Source: Nipponacmea schrenckii
Lineage: Eukaryota > Mollusca > Gastropoda > Lottiidae
Assembly: GCA_030562195.1 (NCBI GenBank)
Contig: CM060200.1
Span: forward strand, 1,860,001-1,924,000
Direction of reading: 5' to 3'
Length of the DNA: 64,000 nt
The position numbers and the translations under genes were made by a program. This document shows positions 11,501 through 23,580 of this stretch, in pieces. Below the pieces are notes generated by a model. It worked only from the letters and a program-made list of their open reading frames with translations, ran no database searches and was not told the DNA's origin. How positions within the stretch are numbered: position 1 is the stretch's first letter; each line of letters begins with the position of its first letter.

Positions 11501-12152
11501 TCTTCCACACATGCATAGCTTCTATAGATATGATGCTGTATATGTATAATTGGAAAAGCTCATATGTAAAATTAGGGGTGTTTTTAAGATGCCTGTAATT
11601 TTATATCTAACTTTGATTTTCTATCAATAATACTATACCCATGAATTTGGGCACTAGCCATGTGGTTATATCCTTCAATTGTAGTTTTCATTTTGTGTGT
11701 GCAATAGATTGTTTATTTATACTAATCTAAGGAAAACTTCACTAAGTTCAACTAGTGTAGTATGTGATACATGTTCTCAAGATTTGAATTTCTTTCGATA
11801 TGACTTCCCAAATACAAATTCCAAGCCTGCTTTTTGGCCTCTCTGCACAGAAAATAATTTGAACTTGAATTTATCTGTTTGGTTCAACTACAAGAGTTAT
11901 TGTCATTCTGCTGATACATGATTTGGATATTGAAGTTCATCAGGATATTCAGTTTGAATATTGAAAAATGGTTTGAAACTATAATTTTGTTATGAAGTTA
12001 ATTTTCTAATGTTTATAATTTTAGGCAATATCATTCATTATTCACATCTAGACCAGAATCCTACAGATCATATGGCAATAAATGATTTACTACAGATATC
12101 AGGAGTTCAGACTGTCAGTTTTCCTAAAGATCAAAGAGTTATACAAGTTTAG
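8543..12152 (+). CDS. PRXL2C: Peroxiredoxin-like 2C (AAED1 family)
   Basis: Seven exons join in phase: 8543-8755, 8888-8924, 9127-9158, 9655-9708, 10295-10403, 11222-11344 and 12025-12152, giving 231 residues. The family has a thioredoxin fold related to AhpC/TSA. The redox-type motif C-F-M-C lies at residues 75-78 in HLLCFMCKEYVE, which opens exon 2. Later landmarks match the family: PFRKVTGYNYSMYSDPDRNLYK style segments, SSTWRAM, QGDVKQQGGSLIIGPG, and the C-terminal SGVQTVSF. The role is probably a cytosolic thiol antioxidant or regulator; in vertebrates the protein is linked to glycolytic control, and no reaction is proven here. The first ATG in the exon is used as the start. Introns carry a SINE, a MITE and an 86-bp-family unit. 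Confidence 0.9.
9395..9590 (-). repeat. SINE family 2 copy
   Basis: It shares AAGAAACAACTATATTTTAC, GATCCTTTCTACCA, TTGATCTTTCC, CATTTACAGCT and GATGACTTATT with the fuller copy at 58310-58565, which has a tRNA-like head on the minus strand. It lies in intron 3 of PRXL2C. Confidence 0.6.
10021..10190. repeat. Fold-back MITE family 3, full copy
   Basis: The left end TCTTATTCTCAAAAACTTAA and the right end TTAAGTTTTTGAGAATAAG are inverted repeats. The middle has paired CAGTAATCTAATTGGATAA and CAATCAGATGACTGG words. Relatives occur at 24.4, 34.2, 39.9 and 47.3 kb. It lies in PRXL2C intron 4. Confidence 0.7.
10880..10985 (+). repeat. Single 86-bp-family unit with (TTA)n tail
   Basis: The unit reads CATGGGCTGAATG, GACAGGACCATGTCCTTGTG, TTCTGACCCATG, AAAATAAAGAG and ends in TTATTATTATTAT. 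The same unit is tandemly repeated at 34.6-35.2 kb (reverse) and 61.9-62.5 kb. The (TTA)n tail suggests the 3' end of a retroposon. Confidence 0.6.
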
Positions 12153-12626
12153 TTGTCATGAGTTTTAATACATGAACAACAATGATTAGAAATATTGGAA
12201 ATGTTTAACGTCAGTAAATGATTTACTACAGTTATCAGGAGTTCAGACTGTCAGTTTTCCTTAAAATCCTAGAGTTATACAAAGTCAAAGCTTATTCAGG
12301 TTCTGCAGCAGTCTGTTAGAGTTTTAGTATTTACATGACGTCATTTGCTTGGTAACGTCCGGGTGGCAGCTGTGGATTCCAAACTTGATCAACATGTGAA
12401 TGTTGATATTCTGCAATTAAAATCTAAATTTAAAAGACGACTTAATCAGCTGCATTTTAAAGAATGAAAGTCTACAACAGATGATTGTATAGTTCATACT
12501 ACATTTATGCAATTTTTATATTTATATTGAAGTGTATAGACATGCATATTTATTTTCATTGTGTTCCTAGTATGTTTGTGTTCCTAGTATGTTCAATATC
12601 ATAAATTCATCTTGAAATTTGAATGT

Positions 12627-12743
12627 TTTTATATAGTTACATGTATTTATGTATGTATCTATAGTTTTTATATAGTTACATGTATTTATGTATGTATCTA
12701 TAGTTTTTATATAGTTACATGTATTTATGTATGTATCTATAGT
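12627..12743 (+). repeat. 39-bp minisatellite, 3 copies
   Basis: Three near-identical units contain TATAGTTACATGTATTTATG. The array lies downstream of PRXL2C. The open frame across it comes from the repeat. Confidence 0.9.
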
Positions 12744-12799
12744 CGAGAAGGTATTTGTTCAATTCACACTGTATTATCACCTTTACATCAAAAATATAT

Positions 12800-12985
12800 G
12801 AGTTCCCTTTGAGTGGCATTTAGTAATTAGAGATATATATCTGGACAAAATTATATAGATAACAATTACTTTATTACAATAACTTGCAACATATCACTGT
12901 AGTGCCCTCCTTGGAACGTCGCTAGTTATATAATATAGTGATTGTCATCTATATAATTGTGTCCAGTTTTTTATATATACAAGTT
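12800..12985. repeat. Fold-back MITE family 2
   Basis: The left arm has TGGACAAAATTATATAGATA and CAATTACTTTATTA. The right arm has ATCTATATAATTGTGTCCAG in inverted orientation. A second copy lies at 28235-28410 and a half copy near 48170-48240. Confidence 0.65.
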
Positions 12986-14350
12986 ATATTCTTTGTTCTT
13001 TGAGATGTTTATTATTTGCGTGTAAACTTCCAAAGAGCACAATATAAAATATAAATATATTATGAAATGTACTCATTTAATGAAATAGCTGCCAGTGGAT
13101 GTATATTACCTTGCCCTGCTAGCTCATATTTATTTATATGTGATATCTTTATTCTCTATCAAATAAACCCATACTATACTCATAGATTTGTGCACTAACC
13201 CTCTGTCTATATCTTTCCCTCTGCTGTAGTTTTCATTTTGTGTGCAATATCTTATTTCTAAATAAATATATTTTATACATTACATTCTACTTGTTATAAC
13301 CCACACATTATTATCAACGTATATAGCATTTTCAAGTGATTGTCTGTAGAGAGCAGGTTTCTTGATGAATTTTGACACAACTTGGCCTGAGTGTTTGATT
13401 ACACCCAAGGATGAACTCTATGGAGAATCAGACCAATCAAAAAATATTTGAAATGAGTTATTGCCCTTGTTCTTGAAATATAATTTACCTGTCCTTCTCC
13501 TTTTATCTGTCCTTGTGGACACAATAGAGAGCTAGTTTCTGGATGGGTTTTGATGAATCTTGGAGTAACCATTTGTTATCACCATGAAAAGAATTGCCTC
13601 CCTTTAAGAGAAGCTTTAAACAATAAATAGAAATAACCTTATAAAACATAGCACTTAAAAATTTAATTTGAAATAAAAAAAAAGTAAATTAAGGATATTA
13701 AGTGACAAACATATGACTTATGACCCATCACAGAAGAAATTGAGGAAAATAATTAACTTATTCTGGATGATTAGGGCCTTTGGAGTTAATTTTTCATGTG
13801 TGAAACTCAAAGGAGAATAATGATTATGAAGTTAATTTCTCCCAATTGCATTTGTGAAATCTATAGTATCATAATGGCTTGCATGAGTAGATCAACCTAA
13901 GTTAAAATACAGTTGCCTAAATATTATTTTAAAATAAGCCCCACAAGTGAAGTTGAAGTTGATCACACCATATATTAGGCATGGTTCCAATGATAGGCCT
14001 ATACAATATAAGCTTGTCAGTGTTTGCCATCATACAGATGTCCACATTATCAATGAGCTTATCTATTGCTTTGTATTCTGGGCCAGTGCTTTGACTGAGA
14101 TAAAGGTCCGTTGTCACCTTAGGCTTAACTAGCACTGCATTCATTGTGAGGCTGCTTTTCAAATTCAAATATCCAAAAAATCCACACAGCTAAAATAGTA
14201 ATTTCAATGTACAAGTACAGTTAGAGTAATATGTTAATAATACTCTCAAAAAAGCACTGGCCTGGGACGCCTGGGTCATGAAGTATTGTGAAATGTGGTC
14301 TTCTACGCAACAATAAATTCATCGCCACGCCCACCTCTTGACATCTCTAC
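12986..14350. other. Intergenic, nothing recognised
   Basis: This is AT-rich sequence without convincing coding potential. The overlapping open frames on both strands near 13.9-14.2 kb lack splice context and resemblance to any family. Confidence 0.4.
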
Positions 14351-14365
14351 TTTCGATTGCGAAAT

Positions 14366-15308
14366 ATGAGAATAGGTAGAGTTACGTCCCTTAACCGAAG
14401 AATGTGGAACAATAATAAATGTCTATACGACTTCTCTTCAGGTAAATTGACAATTTTTCTTCATATTAAAACGATGTTTGTTATTCCGATTGTGATGTTG
14501 CTTAAAGCTGACCGTGTCTTTGATTTGTACAATTCAACAAATCGATTATTAATTGGGAAATAGTCAAACCGAATAATATGAGGTACATCATTATGTTAGA
14601 TGGTGCGTCCTGTAACTTAATTTCGGTCAAATATTCCTGTAGGCTATAATTACAAGCTCCTTTTACGTTTAGCTTATTTCATTAAGACAATCCTGTCTTG
14701 ACATTTTGAGCTCTATTATAGCCACAAATGTATGCTTGCTTGTTGGTGCATCTTTAGACAGAACCGAGTTGGCTTCTTGTCAATTTTGTAGATGAAAGGG
14801 CTTTTGTTACCACACACTAACCCTTCTGGCCTTCTGTTTTGAACAGAGTCCATAAGTGGACTAAGTTGGCTTCATAAGGTCTAATTACTTGACTTCTATA
14901 GGACCACCTGAACGAAACTTGCTGACTTTATTCCCAGCCTCTGATAGTTTGTTGGACAGATATGGCTGGGGGAGAGTCAGAAAAACTAGGCACCAAAAAC
15001 TTGGGATTTTCTGCACCTCCTCGAGTGCCGTTTTTTTAAACATATTTACATACCTCGAATACACTAAACCTCAATATATTTGGAAGGATGAATGTTTTTG
15101 TAGTTCAATCATACCATCATTATCGCCTACACCACTAATGTCCGCCTATGGTTGCGTCAAGGTTTTTTTTCAAGAATTTAAATCGCACGAGTCCTCCCAT
15201 TTGCCCTGGAATATCTTTACAATTTTACATAAACATAGATATTTTAATCTTGCACAGAAATTAATGGGCAGAGAAAGAGAATTTTTTTTTACTTTGCTGA
15301 GACAATAG
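14366..15308 (+). CDS. Possible two-exon gene, unknown function
   Basis: Exon 1 is 14366-14441, starting ATG-AGA-ATA and ending TCTTCAG before GTAAAT. Exon 2 is 14902-15308, opening after TTCTATAG and ending at a stop. The phases fit (1 nt + 2 nt forming a Gly codon) and give 160 residues. The N-terminus is rich in Arg and Asn (RIGRVTSLNRRMW), which could be a mitochondrial presequence. Exon 2 has a GPPERNLLTLFPASDSLLDR stretch and no Cys or His pattern I recognise. A run of seven T near 15035 is a likely frameshift spot: another frame before it also reads smoothly from an internal ATG. It may equally be a decayed or chance open frame. Confidence 0.3.
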
Positions 15309-15758
15309 GCCAGTGGTTCTAAGAGACTATCTTCTTGTTTCCATCTAACAGAGACCAGGAAATTGTATAATAACAAATTGACTAATATATTGCTGATTAT
15401 ATTTATCTTCTGTTTTATTGGAGTGTGAATTTAGCCAATTTTTGTCTGTTTTTATCTTGTGATTAAAGACCTTGGTTTGTGTATTTTAAACCAGTAACTG
15501 TGTTATAAACAAGCTACGTGCAGTTATTGTAATTGTAGTGTATACTTGAGTGAATTTGATATAGCAAGGCGACAGCTGTAAGAGGCAATATCCTGTCATA
15601 ACCATAAACAAAACATAAGGCAAATATACTGCTGTCTTGTAAGCTATAGCTGGCCAAGATTCTCAGGTGGGGGGGGGGATTTTGTTTAAGGGGCTCAACT
15701 ATGTGACTAGGCCCCACTCTGGACCCCTCCTAGCTCTGGGTCTGCTACTTTGGAATAA

Positions 15759-15960
15759 ACATAAACAACACAGGCATATATACTGTTGTCTTGTTATTTA
15801 CATAAACAACACAGGCATATATACTGTTGTCTTGTTATTTACATAAACAACATAGGCATATATACTGTTGTCTTGTTATTTACATAAACAACACAGGCAT
15901 ATATACTGTTGTCTTGTTATTTACATAAACAACACAGGCATATATACTGTTGTCTTGTTT
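15759..15960 (+). repeat. 41-bp minisatellite, about 5 copies
   Basis: Units contain ACAACACAGGCATATATACT and GTTGTCTTGTTATTT with almost no divergence. A diverged ancestor-like unit lies at about 15603-15642. Confidence 0.95.
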
Positions 15961-16473
15961 AAATGGCTCCTATTTAAACCAGTAAATATATTTATATGAG
16001 AAAGGTTTTGTTATGGTGTTATGAAATGATTTTGATCTATTTATAAGCACCTGTTGAAGTTACCTGTATTGCTACTGTTATACCTGACATGGTTGTATGG
16101 TATTATTTTAGTTCAGAAAGGTGGGAGGTTGTCTATAAGCAGTAACTAGGTCATACAATTACAAAAATAGAACTGTCAGTACATTTATTAGGGAAATTTT
16201 CTCTCTTTGATACTTATTTTTAGAGACAGAATCTCACACTCTGTATATATTATACTAGTTTTAGACATACTTTAACTCTGCACCAGTGACTTCTGTTAAA
16301 TAGTAACATGTTACCTTAAATAATAATAGGTTTTGTGAGCATTGTCAAATGTCGATGTGACAAACCAAAAATTTTGTAAATGTAAGCCACATATAAATTC
16401 TTGCATATTACAGAAGACTTAGCAGACATTGATAAAAGTGTACTAATGCCTGTGTTGTCTAAAAATATGTTAC

Positions 16474-16822
16474 TTTAAAGGGATACTGCGTCTTGGAATG
16501 AACTAGAAATTAAAAAAATTTATGGTTGGCCAATAGAGCATTCATCAGTAAATATACCTGCTGCCATAAATAACATAAAAAAATAAATAACTATCCAAAA
16601 AACTAAGTAACTATCCATAAAGATGCATTTGATTATTGAAAAACACTCAATAAATTGATTAAGTGGTTTTCAATAATCACTTAATTTTGTAAGTTTTCCA
16701 GATTGTAAGGGATTCTGTTACTTTATGACACCAAGTAAGTTCACTAATGAATATATACTCATATTGACCATTCTTGAGAACTTAAATTTTATGTTCATGC
16801 CAAGATGCAAGTGTCCCTTTAA
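16474..16822. repeat. Fold-back MITE family 1, full copy
   Basis: TTAA bounds both ends: TTAAAGGGATACTGCGTCTT on the left and GATGCAAGTGTCCCTTTAA on the right. It is a hybrid: the left arm is of the GCTGCCATAAATAACAT type, while the right arm is of the CTGTTACTTTATGACACC type. Confidence 0.8.
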
Positions 16823-17176
16823 TAGAGTAATCAGTAGTACTGTAATTAATAACACACACACAGTCCTTAATGAAATATAACAACACGCAAGACCTATCAA
16901 TTTTCACTTGTTAATTGTCATATAATGATACATGATGATGTTATCAAGATTTGTCTGTCGTTTATAATATATACTGTATATTTTACGAATCAGGAATGAT
17001 TTGTGTGGAGAATGAGTTCTGGAATTGTGCAACATCAATTCTCTTATATTGGATCTTATTCTTGAAGTATTGTAAAAATTATGAACTCCCTTTCTTAACC
17101 TCAGGTATGTTTTTAAAAGATAAAAGTGCTTGGTGAATTGCGCATAAAATATCAACTCTGGGCTGAAGTAGACTTT

Positions 17177-17472
17177 TTAAAGGGATAATAGGTCTTAGGT
17201 TGATTATAAAATTTGAAAATTTTTAACTTGACCATTAAGAGTATATATTCATCAGTAAATATACCTGCTGCCATAAATAACATAAAAAAATAAATAAATA
17301 TGAATTAAAAAATGGTTATTAATTGATTAAGCGTTTGTCAAAAATGATTTATTTTTACAAGTCTTCCAGATTTTACAGAGATTCTGTTACTTTATGACAA
17401 CAGGTAAGTTCACTGATGAATATATACTCATATTGACCATTCTTGAAAACTTAAATTTTATGTTCATGTTAA
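17177..17472. repeat. Fold-back MITE family 1, right end shortened
   Basis: It starts TTAAAGGGATAATAGGTCTT and contains both arms (ACCTGCTGCCATAAATAACA; ACTTTATGACAACAGG). The right terminal repeat is missing after TTTTATGTTCATG. Confidence 0.75.
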
Positions 17473-18650
17473 CCCAGTGTAACACTTATAATTATTTTGA
17501 AGTATGATATGGTCATGCTTCATCAACTGCTATAACAGAATATAAGATAACTGTGTGAACTTAAATAAAGGGGAACTCCTTAAACTTCCACTTTAAACAA
17601 ACCTTTATCAAAATTTGGTTAGTCAGTAAGTCAGGAGTAAATAGAGCATGTATTATAACTTATAGAAAGCAGTAATGCATCCAGGGCTGAGGTAGGATCA
17701 GTTTTATAGACATCATTGAGTTTAGAAGCTTTGATAAAAGTATAAAAGAACAAGGTGTTTGTGGATCTTGTTTATAATTAATACAATATTTGTAGGTATA
17801 AATGATGATATCAGTAATAAGGTAAGGTTTGAATTGATCTGATACAGTGAACTATAGTGTAATATACATACAGTACACAACAGTAAACTGGAATAATAGT
17901 ACCTGTATTCTGCACAATGCACCTTTATATTGTTTCTATTCATGGCTTAAATCAGCTGGAGAGCTTTTATTAATACTTGTCAATATGTTTTGTGGACTTT
18001 ATTAAGTGTTATTTTTAGATATATACTGATACTGTGATAGGCATCTTCTTAACTTGTCCAGACACCCTACTATATCTTTATAATTAAATATCTAAAATAT
18101 GATGTTTGAGGTAAAGCCTTTAGAAGAGAGATTACAAGTTGTAATGAAACTGGTGTGTTTATAAGGAAGGTAGTAATGATGTATAATAGTAAACACCTAC
18201 CATGATTGTTATGGAACACTATTTTATCAGCTATTTTCCTTATGACTAATATAAAAAGTTGGTTTATGAAAAGCAAGGAAGTTCCTAGTCATGATATCGT
18301 TTCATATCTTACCTTGACTTTTCTAAACAGTTTTATTTCTGAAAAGCCAAAGTCTTATAGTTTTTGAGAGGTCTCAAAGGCCACGGTCTGTGTACATTAA
18401 AGATCCAAGCATACTAATACCACTTTCCTAGTTAAATTCCCATCAGTGCATACTTCATTATTCCATTAGATTCAGAAGAGTAGGGTGTAAAACTTCATCT
18501 ATTTTATTTTTTGTATATAATTTTTGATTTTTCTTTATCCAATTGTAAGTAATGTGTCTATAAGAGGGGTAAGAAAAAGTAATAAAAGTTAAAGAAATAA
18601 TAAAGATGTTTTCTATTTTTCGTTTAAGTATCATTTATAACTTCTGTTTA

Positions 18651-18780
18651 CACCATTCTCACATCCTGTGTGTACCATTCTCAGATCCTGTTTGTACCAT
18701 TCTCAGCTCATGTTTGTACCATTCTCAGCTCATGTTTGAACCATTCTCAGCTCCTGTTTGTACCATTCTCAGATTCTGCA
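18651..18780 (+). repeat. 22-bp minisatellite, about 6 copies
   Basis: The unit is ACCATTCTCAGCTCATGTTT plus GT, with variants at the CTCATG/ATCCTG positions. Confidence 0.9.
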
Positions 18781-20299
18781 AGTTCCTTAATTTTAGATGA
18801 CCATATACATGGTGAACAGAAAACAAAGAACAAATTCTGTCATTATTCCATAAGGTGATTCTACTTTTTCGTATAAATGTTTTTTGTGACCAAAATCTTC
18901 AAATATTTGGCAGTTCAGGGGTGTAAACGATAAAGCGTGATATTTCAAAAAGTTACCCCATTTTTACAGACAGCCAGAAGACTAAATGTGTCAAATTAAA
19001 CCACAAATATGACAAATATCCATTTCAAATTCTTTTATGTGTTTTATACCATAAATAATATATATATCAAACTCCTAAATCAACACCAAATTAAGTTGCC
19101 AGTCACCCTTGCAAATAAATAAACAAACAAACAAACAGTTTACATCATAGATATAAACACATTGGTCTATATTATATCAGGGTAAAAGTCGATCTGAATT
19201 AACTGACCGCTAGTGTTTAGTGCCTCATTGACTGAACTTGATTGGTGGATAAATTAGTTTTTTATTAACGGACACTTTTTCAATCAGCCATTTTTTTGAC
19301 GTACAATCGATCATAACTGGCATATATAGCCAAATCAGCAACCCTGAGTCTAACTCATTGATTCATGATCTATGGATTAACTCTATTTACATTTGTTGGA
19401 TTAAAGTGTAACAGCCCTAGATAATCCATTTAGTCATTTCATGCCTTCACTTTTATAGAGTTATTAATGTCAACTTGTTAAAGCTGTCTGTAGCTCAGTA
19501 AGATAAGGTGTTGAAATCTTCTAGTAGTTTGCTAGATTACGAACATACGAAACAACAAATTGTGTTAGTGAGTTAGTAGTCTAATAAGATGACATTTAAT
19601 AAGACAGTCATCTTTCCTCAACATACCAGTCAAAGTATACATAGATACAGATAATCCTGGAAAGATCAATGTCAAGAGGTTTGCCCAAGGACCAACTAGG
19701 AATTAAAAAACTTGTGTAAGTGTTATTTTTGGGGTTTTTTTTTAACCTTCAGATGCATGAGTTGAACAAGTGGAAGAACTGCATGCTGGTGTTTTTATTT
19801 GCATTTCGCTGGTTGGTGGCATATCACGTTTTTCCTACCTTTAAGCAACCAATGGTTTTTCGATTTAATTTTCAAGTTAGTATCTGTTTCTATTTCACCT
19901 GGCAGCTAAATCAGGCCATATATTCTACCATGTTTCCAATGTTTCTAGGATATCCTAATACTTAGATTGTAAGGGCCTGATTTTTATTTCTAATTAAAGT
20001 TTAGGATTCAAGTTTTAGTTTTTATTCTCTTCATATTTACCAGCTATATCTACTGTGTTTTCTTTAACAGTAAGGTCTTGTGTATAAAAAACAATTCCGA
20101 AACAATGGTACAGTTTGTATTTTCTCTGAACTCGTTGTATAATTGTTTGGGGAATTCAGGAAATGTAATTGTTTGATTATTTTCTGAGAAAGATGAAGTT
20201 GTGTGGGAAACAGGAAGTTAGATATTTACAGTTAATTTAAAGCAATGTTACCTTTCAGAGTCTTAAACTTTGTCAAGAAAAGTATATATTCATCAGTTG
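18781..20299. other. Gene desert
   Basis: A fragment of SINE family 2 (plus orientation, GGAAAGATCAATGTCAAGAG) lies at about 19650-19700. An 81-codon open frame near 19.7-20.0 kb has no family resemblance. Nothing else is seen. Confidence 0.45.
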
Positions 20300-20512
20300 G
20301 ACTTGAAATGAAATGAATGAGTTTTTCATCCTACTCTTCTGCACCTAATAGGCTAACTGGTAACGCCATGCACGGTGCAATGAGGGAAATTTTGCCAGGA
20401 CAGCGGTATCAGCCTATTTGTTTTGCTATTTCAACTGTCGAGAGATCTTTAACATGCACAGCCTGTAGTACACTGGGCCTCGGATTATTGTCCCATCTGA
20501 ACAACTAGTGTC
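20300..20512 (-). repeat. SINE family 1 body
   Basis: The copy shows GAATGAGTTTTTCATCCTAC, TCTTCTGCACCTAATAGGCT, GCACGGTGCAATGAGGGAAA, GATCTTTAACATGCACAGCC and ATTGTCCCATCTGAAC, in reverse orientation, with no head. Confidence 0.7.
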
Positions 20513-20734
20513 ATGAATAAAGCACAGAATATAAATCTATAAAACTAAGTAATAATTGAAAAACACATCAATATGTGACCAAGTTTCTTTAGTTGATTTT
20601 TATCAACATTCAAAGTGTAAGTGTTCCTTTAAAACAAGAAATGTTTAATGAATGAAAGGAAATGTGACAACTTTACTTTTTTTTATCATTTTGTGGTTGT
20701 TGGTAAGTTAAATAGATTATAAAGAGATTTTCTA

Positions 20735-21010
20735 CTTTTCTAATCTTTGTATGTGTATTGGGAACACTGATAGCATCAATTTACACCTTTCAAAGCATCT
20801 GTGGTTCCTGCATTTCACCAAATGTAAGTTTTTAACGATATCACTAACACAAAAGCTGCTATTGCTATATCAGGACTTTTCAGTTGACGTCATGAACTGC
20901 ATAGTTTTTGTTGAATTGCTTAAACCACTGACATCTAATTGAAAATCTAAATGGTGCAAAAAATACTTTGCAAACGATAATTTTTAGATATCCTCTTTAC
21001 AAACTATTTA
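20735..21010. repeat. MITE family 4, diverged copy
   Basis: GTGGTTCCTGCATTTCACCA and a later complementary-looking arm surround AT-rich sequence. It resembles the cleaner copy at 31895-32175. Edges are uncertain. Confidence 0.4.
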
Positions 21011-21877
21011 AAGGTTATCCTAACTGTTTTCAGTCTCCAGTCTCTTGCTCTGCCATCAGGATAAAATGTTGGTCAAGGTGAGATCGATGCTTCTGACAGG
21101 ACCAGTGATTACAAGAGTCAAATATAAAAGAATTGATTTTATATCTATTAATTAACTAACAAAGAAAATTATTGGTAAGAAAATTCCAATTAGGTAATTG
21201 TACTTAATGAAGTGGAAATTGAATGTTCTTTTAATTCCTTTGAAAGCCAAGTCTTGTGATTTCATTTTTCTCTGAAGACAGATAAAAAATAGATTCCATC
21301 TGGTCTCCTTGGTAACATGGCATGCATCATTACATTAACATGAACCTTTATTTAAAGACAATGTTAGATTTTTTAATTTAGTGTGTGGTATCAGGTAGCT
21401 GGCAGGGAATATAATACTTCTTACAATGAATATAAAATTTTATATTGTCAAACTTGTTAACTTGTACTACTGTCCTTGTCAATTTCCCCCATTGCATACT
21501 TCACATAAAGTTTACTGGGGCTTCAATCTGGAAAACTTAAAGACAGGTTCCCTTATTTTCATATATTTATATATACCATAATTGTACCAGTAATATCAAT
21601 AGAAAGTAGAGGTGTTCTAATGACTGGGAAAAAATACCAGATGGTTCCACAAGTCTTTAAATAACTCGTAATAAGTCTAATTATGACAGGATTTCCCTCG
21701 GTAGGGTACTAGCATAGGTATGTACGTCAAATCTCAAATGTCATTCAAAATGTCGTTGATCTTTTTTTTTGAGCACCCAGTCTGTCATTTTGGTACATAA
21801 ATCATGACGTAACGGGACGCTGTAGTTTTGGAGAATAAGTTCTCAGATGAACTGGAACACTAAAATCATCTTTAGTT

Positions 21878-23580
21878 AAATGATGTTAGTATATTTCGTT
21901 AGTATATTATGTTATGTTATTATAATATGTTATTTTTTTATATTATGTTAGTATATTATGTTAGCATATTATGTTACTATGCTATGTTAGTATATTATGT
22001 TAGCATATTATGTTACTATGCTATGTTAGTATATTATGTTATGTTAGTATATTTCGTTAGTATATTATGTTATGTTAGTATATTATGTTAGTATATTATG
22101 TTAGTATATTTTGTTAGTATATTATGTCATGTAAGTTATTATGTTAGTATATTATGTTATGTTAGTATATTATGTTATGTTATTATGTTATGTTAGTATA
22201 TTTTGTTAGTATATTATGTTAGCATATTATGTTATTATGTTATGTTAGTATATTATATTATGTTAGTACATAATATTATGTAAGTATATTATGTCATGTA
22301 AGTTATTATGTTCGTATGCTATGTTAGTATATTATGTTATGTTAGTTATTATGTTAGTATATTTTGTTAGTATATTATGTCATGTAAGTTATTATGTTAG
22401 TATATTATGTTAGTATATTTGTTAGTATATTTTGTTAGTATATTATGTTATGTTATTATGTTATGTTAGTATATTTTGTTAGTATATTTTGTTAGTATGT
22501 TATGTTATTATATTATATTATGTTACTAATTATATTATGTTAGTACATAATATTATGTTAGTATATTATGTTATGTAAGTATATTATGTTAGTATATTTT
22601 GTTAGTATATTATGTTAGTATATTATGTTAGTTTATTATGTTAGTATATTATGTTAGTATATTATGTTATGTTATTATGTTATGTTAGTATATTATATTA
22701 TGTTAGTACATAATATTATGTAAGTATATTATAACATGTAAGTTATTATGTTATTATGTTATGTTAGTATATTATGTTAGTATATTTTGTTAGTATATTA
22801 TGTTATGTTAGTATATTATGTTAGGATATTTTGTTAGTATATTATGTTGGTATATTATGCTAGTATATTTTGTTAGTATATTATGTTATGTTAGTATATT
22901 ATGTTAGTATATTATGTTAGTATATTCTGTTAGTATATTATGTTAGTATATTATGTTAGTATATTTTGTTAATGTATAATGCTATGTTAGTATATTATGT
23001 TAGTATATTTTGTTAGTATATTATGTTAGTATGCTATGTTAGTATATTATGTTATGTTAGTATATTATGTTAGTATGTTATGTTAGTATATTATGTTAGT
23101 ATATTTTGTTAGCATATTATGTTAGTATATTATGTTAGTATATTTTGTTAGCATATTATGTTAGTATATTTTGTTAGTATATTATGTTAGTATGCTATGT
23201 TAGTATATTATGTTATGTTAGTATATTATGTTAGTATGTTATGTAAGTTATTATGTTAGTATATTTTGTTAGTATATTATGTTAGTATGTTATGTTAGTA
23301 TATTATGTTAGTATATTATGTTAGTATATTTTGTTAGTATTTTATGTTATTATATTATGTTATGTTATTTTAGTATATTAGTATGTTATGTTAGTATGTT
23401 ATGTTAGCATATTATGTTATTACATAATGTTATGTTATTTCATTATGTTATTTTATTATATTTTGTTAGTATATTATGTTATTACATAATGTTATGTTAT
23501 TTTAGTATATTATGTATGTTATGTTATTATGTTATGTTATTATATTATGTTAGCATATTATGTTAGTATATTAGTTTATA
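21878..23580. repeat. About 1.7 kb TATTATGTTAG minisatellite
   Basis: This is a long array of 11-13 bp units (TTAGTATATTATG and variants such as TTAGTATATTTTG and TTAGCATATTATG). Longer blocks recur inside it, for example the GTTAGTACATAATATTATG variant near 22.26, 22.54 and 22.70 kb, which shows segmental duplication of the array. The unit is almost free of C, so the strands are strongly asymmetric. No gene lies inside. Confidence 0.95.

Larger units (their letters stand above)
15961..18650. other. Gene desert with two MITEs
   Basis: Apart from the family 1 MITEs annotated at 16474-16822 and 17177-17472, no coding exon, RNA gene or further repeat is convincing. Minus-strand open frames here are short and AT-driven. 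Confidence 0.45.
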
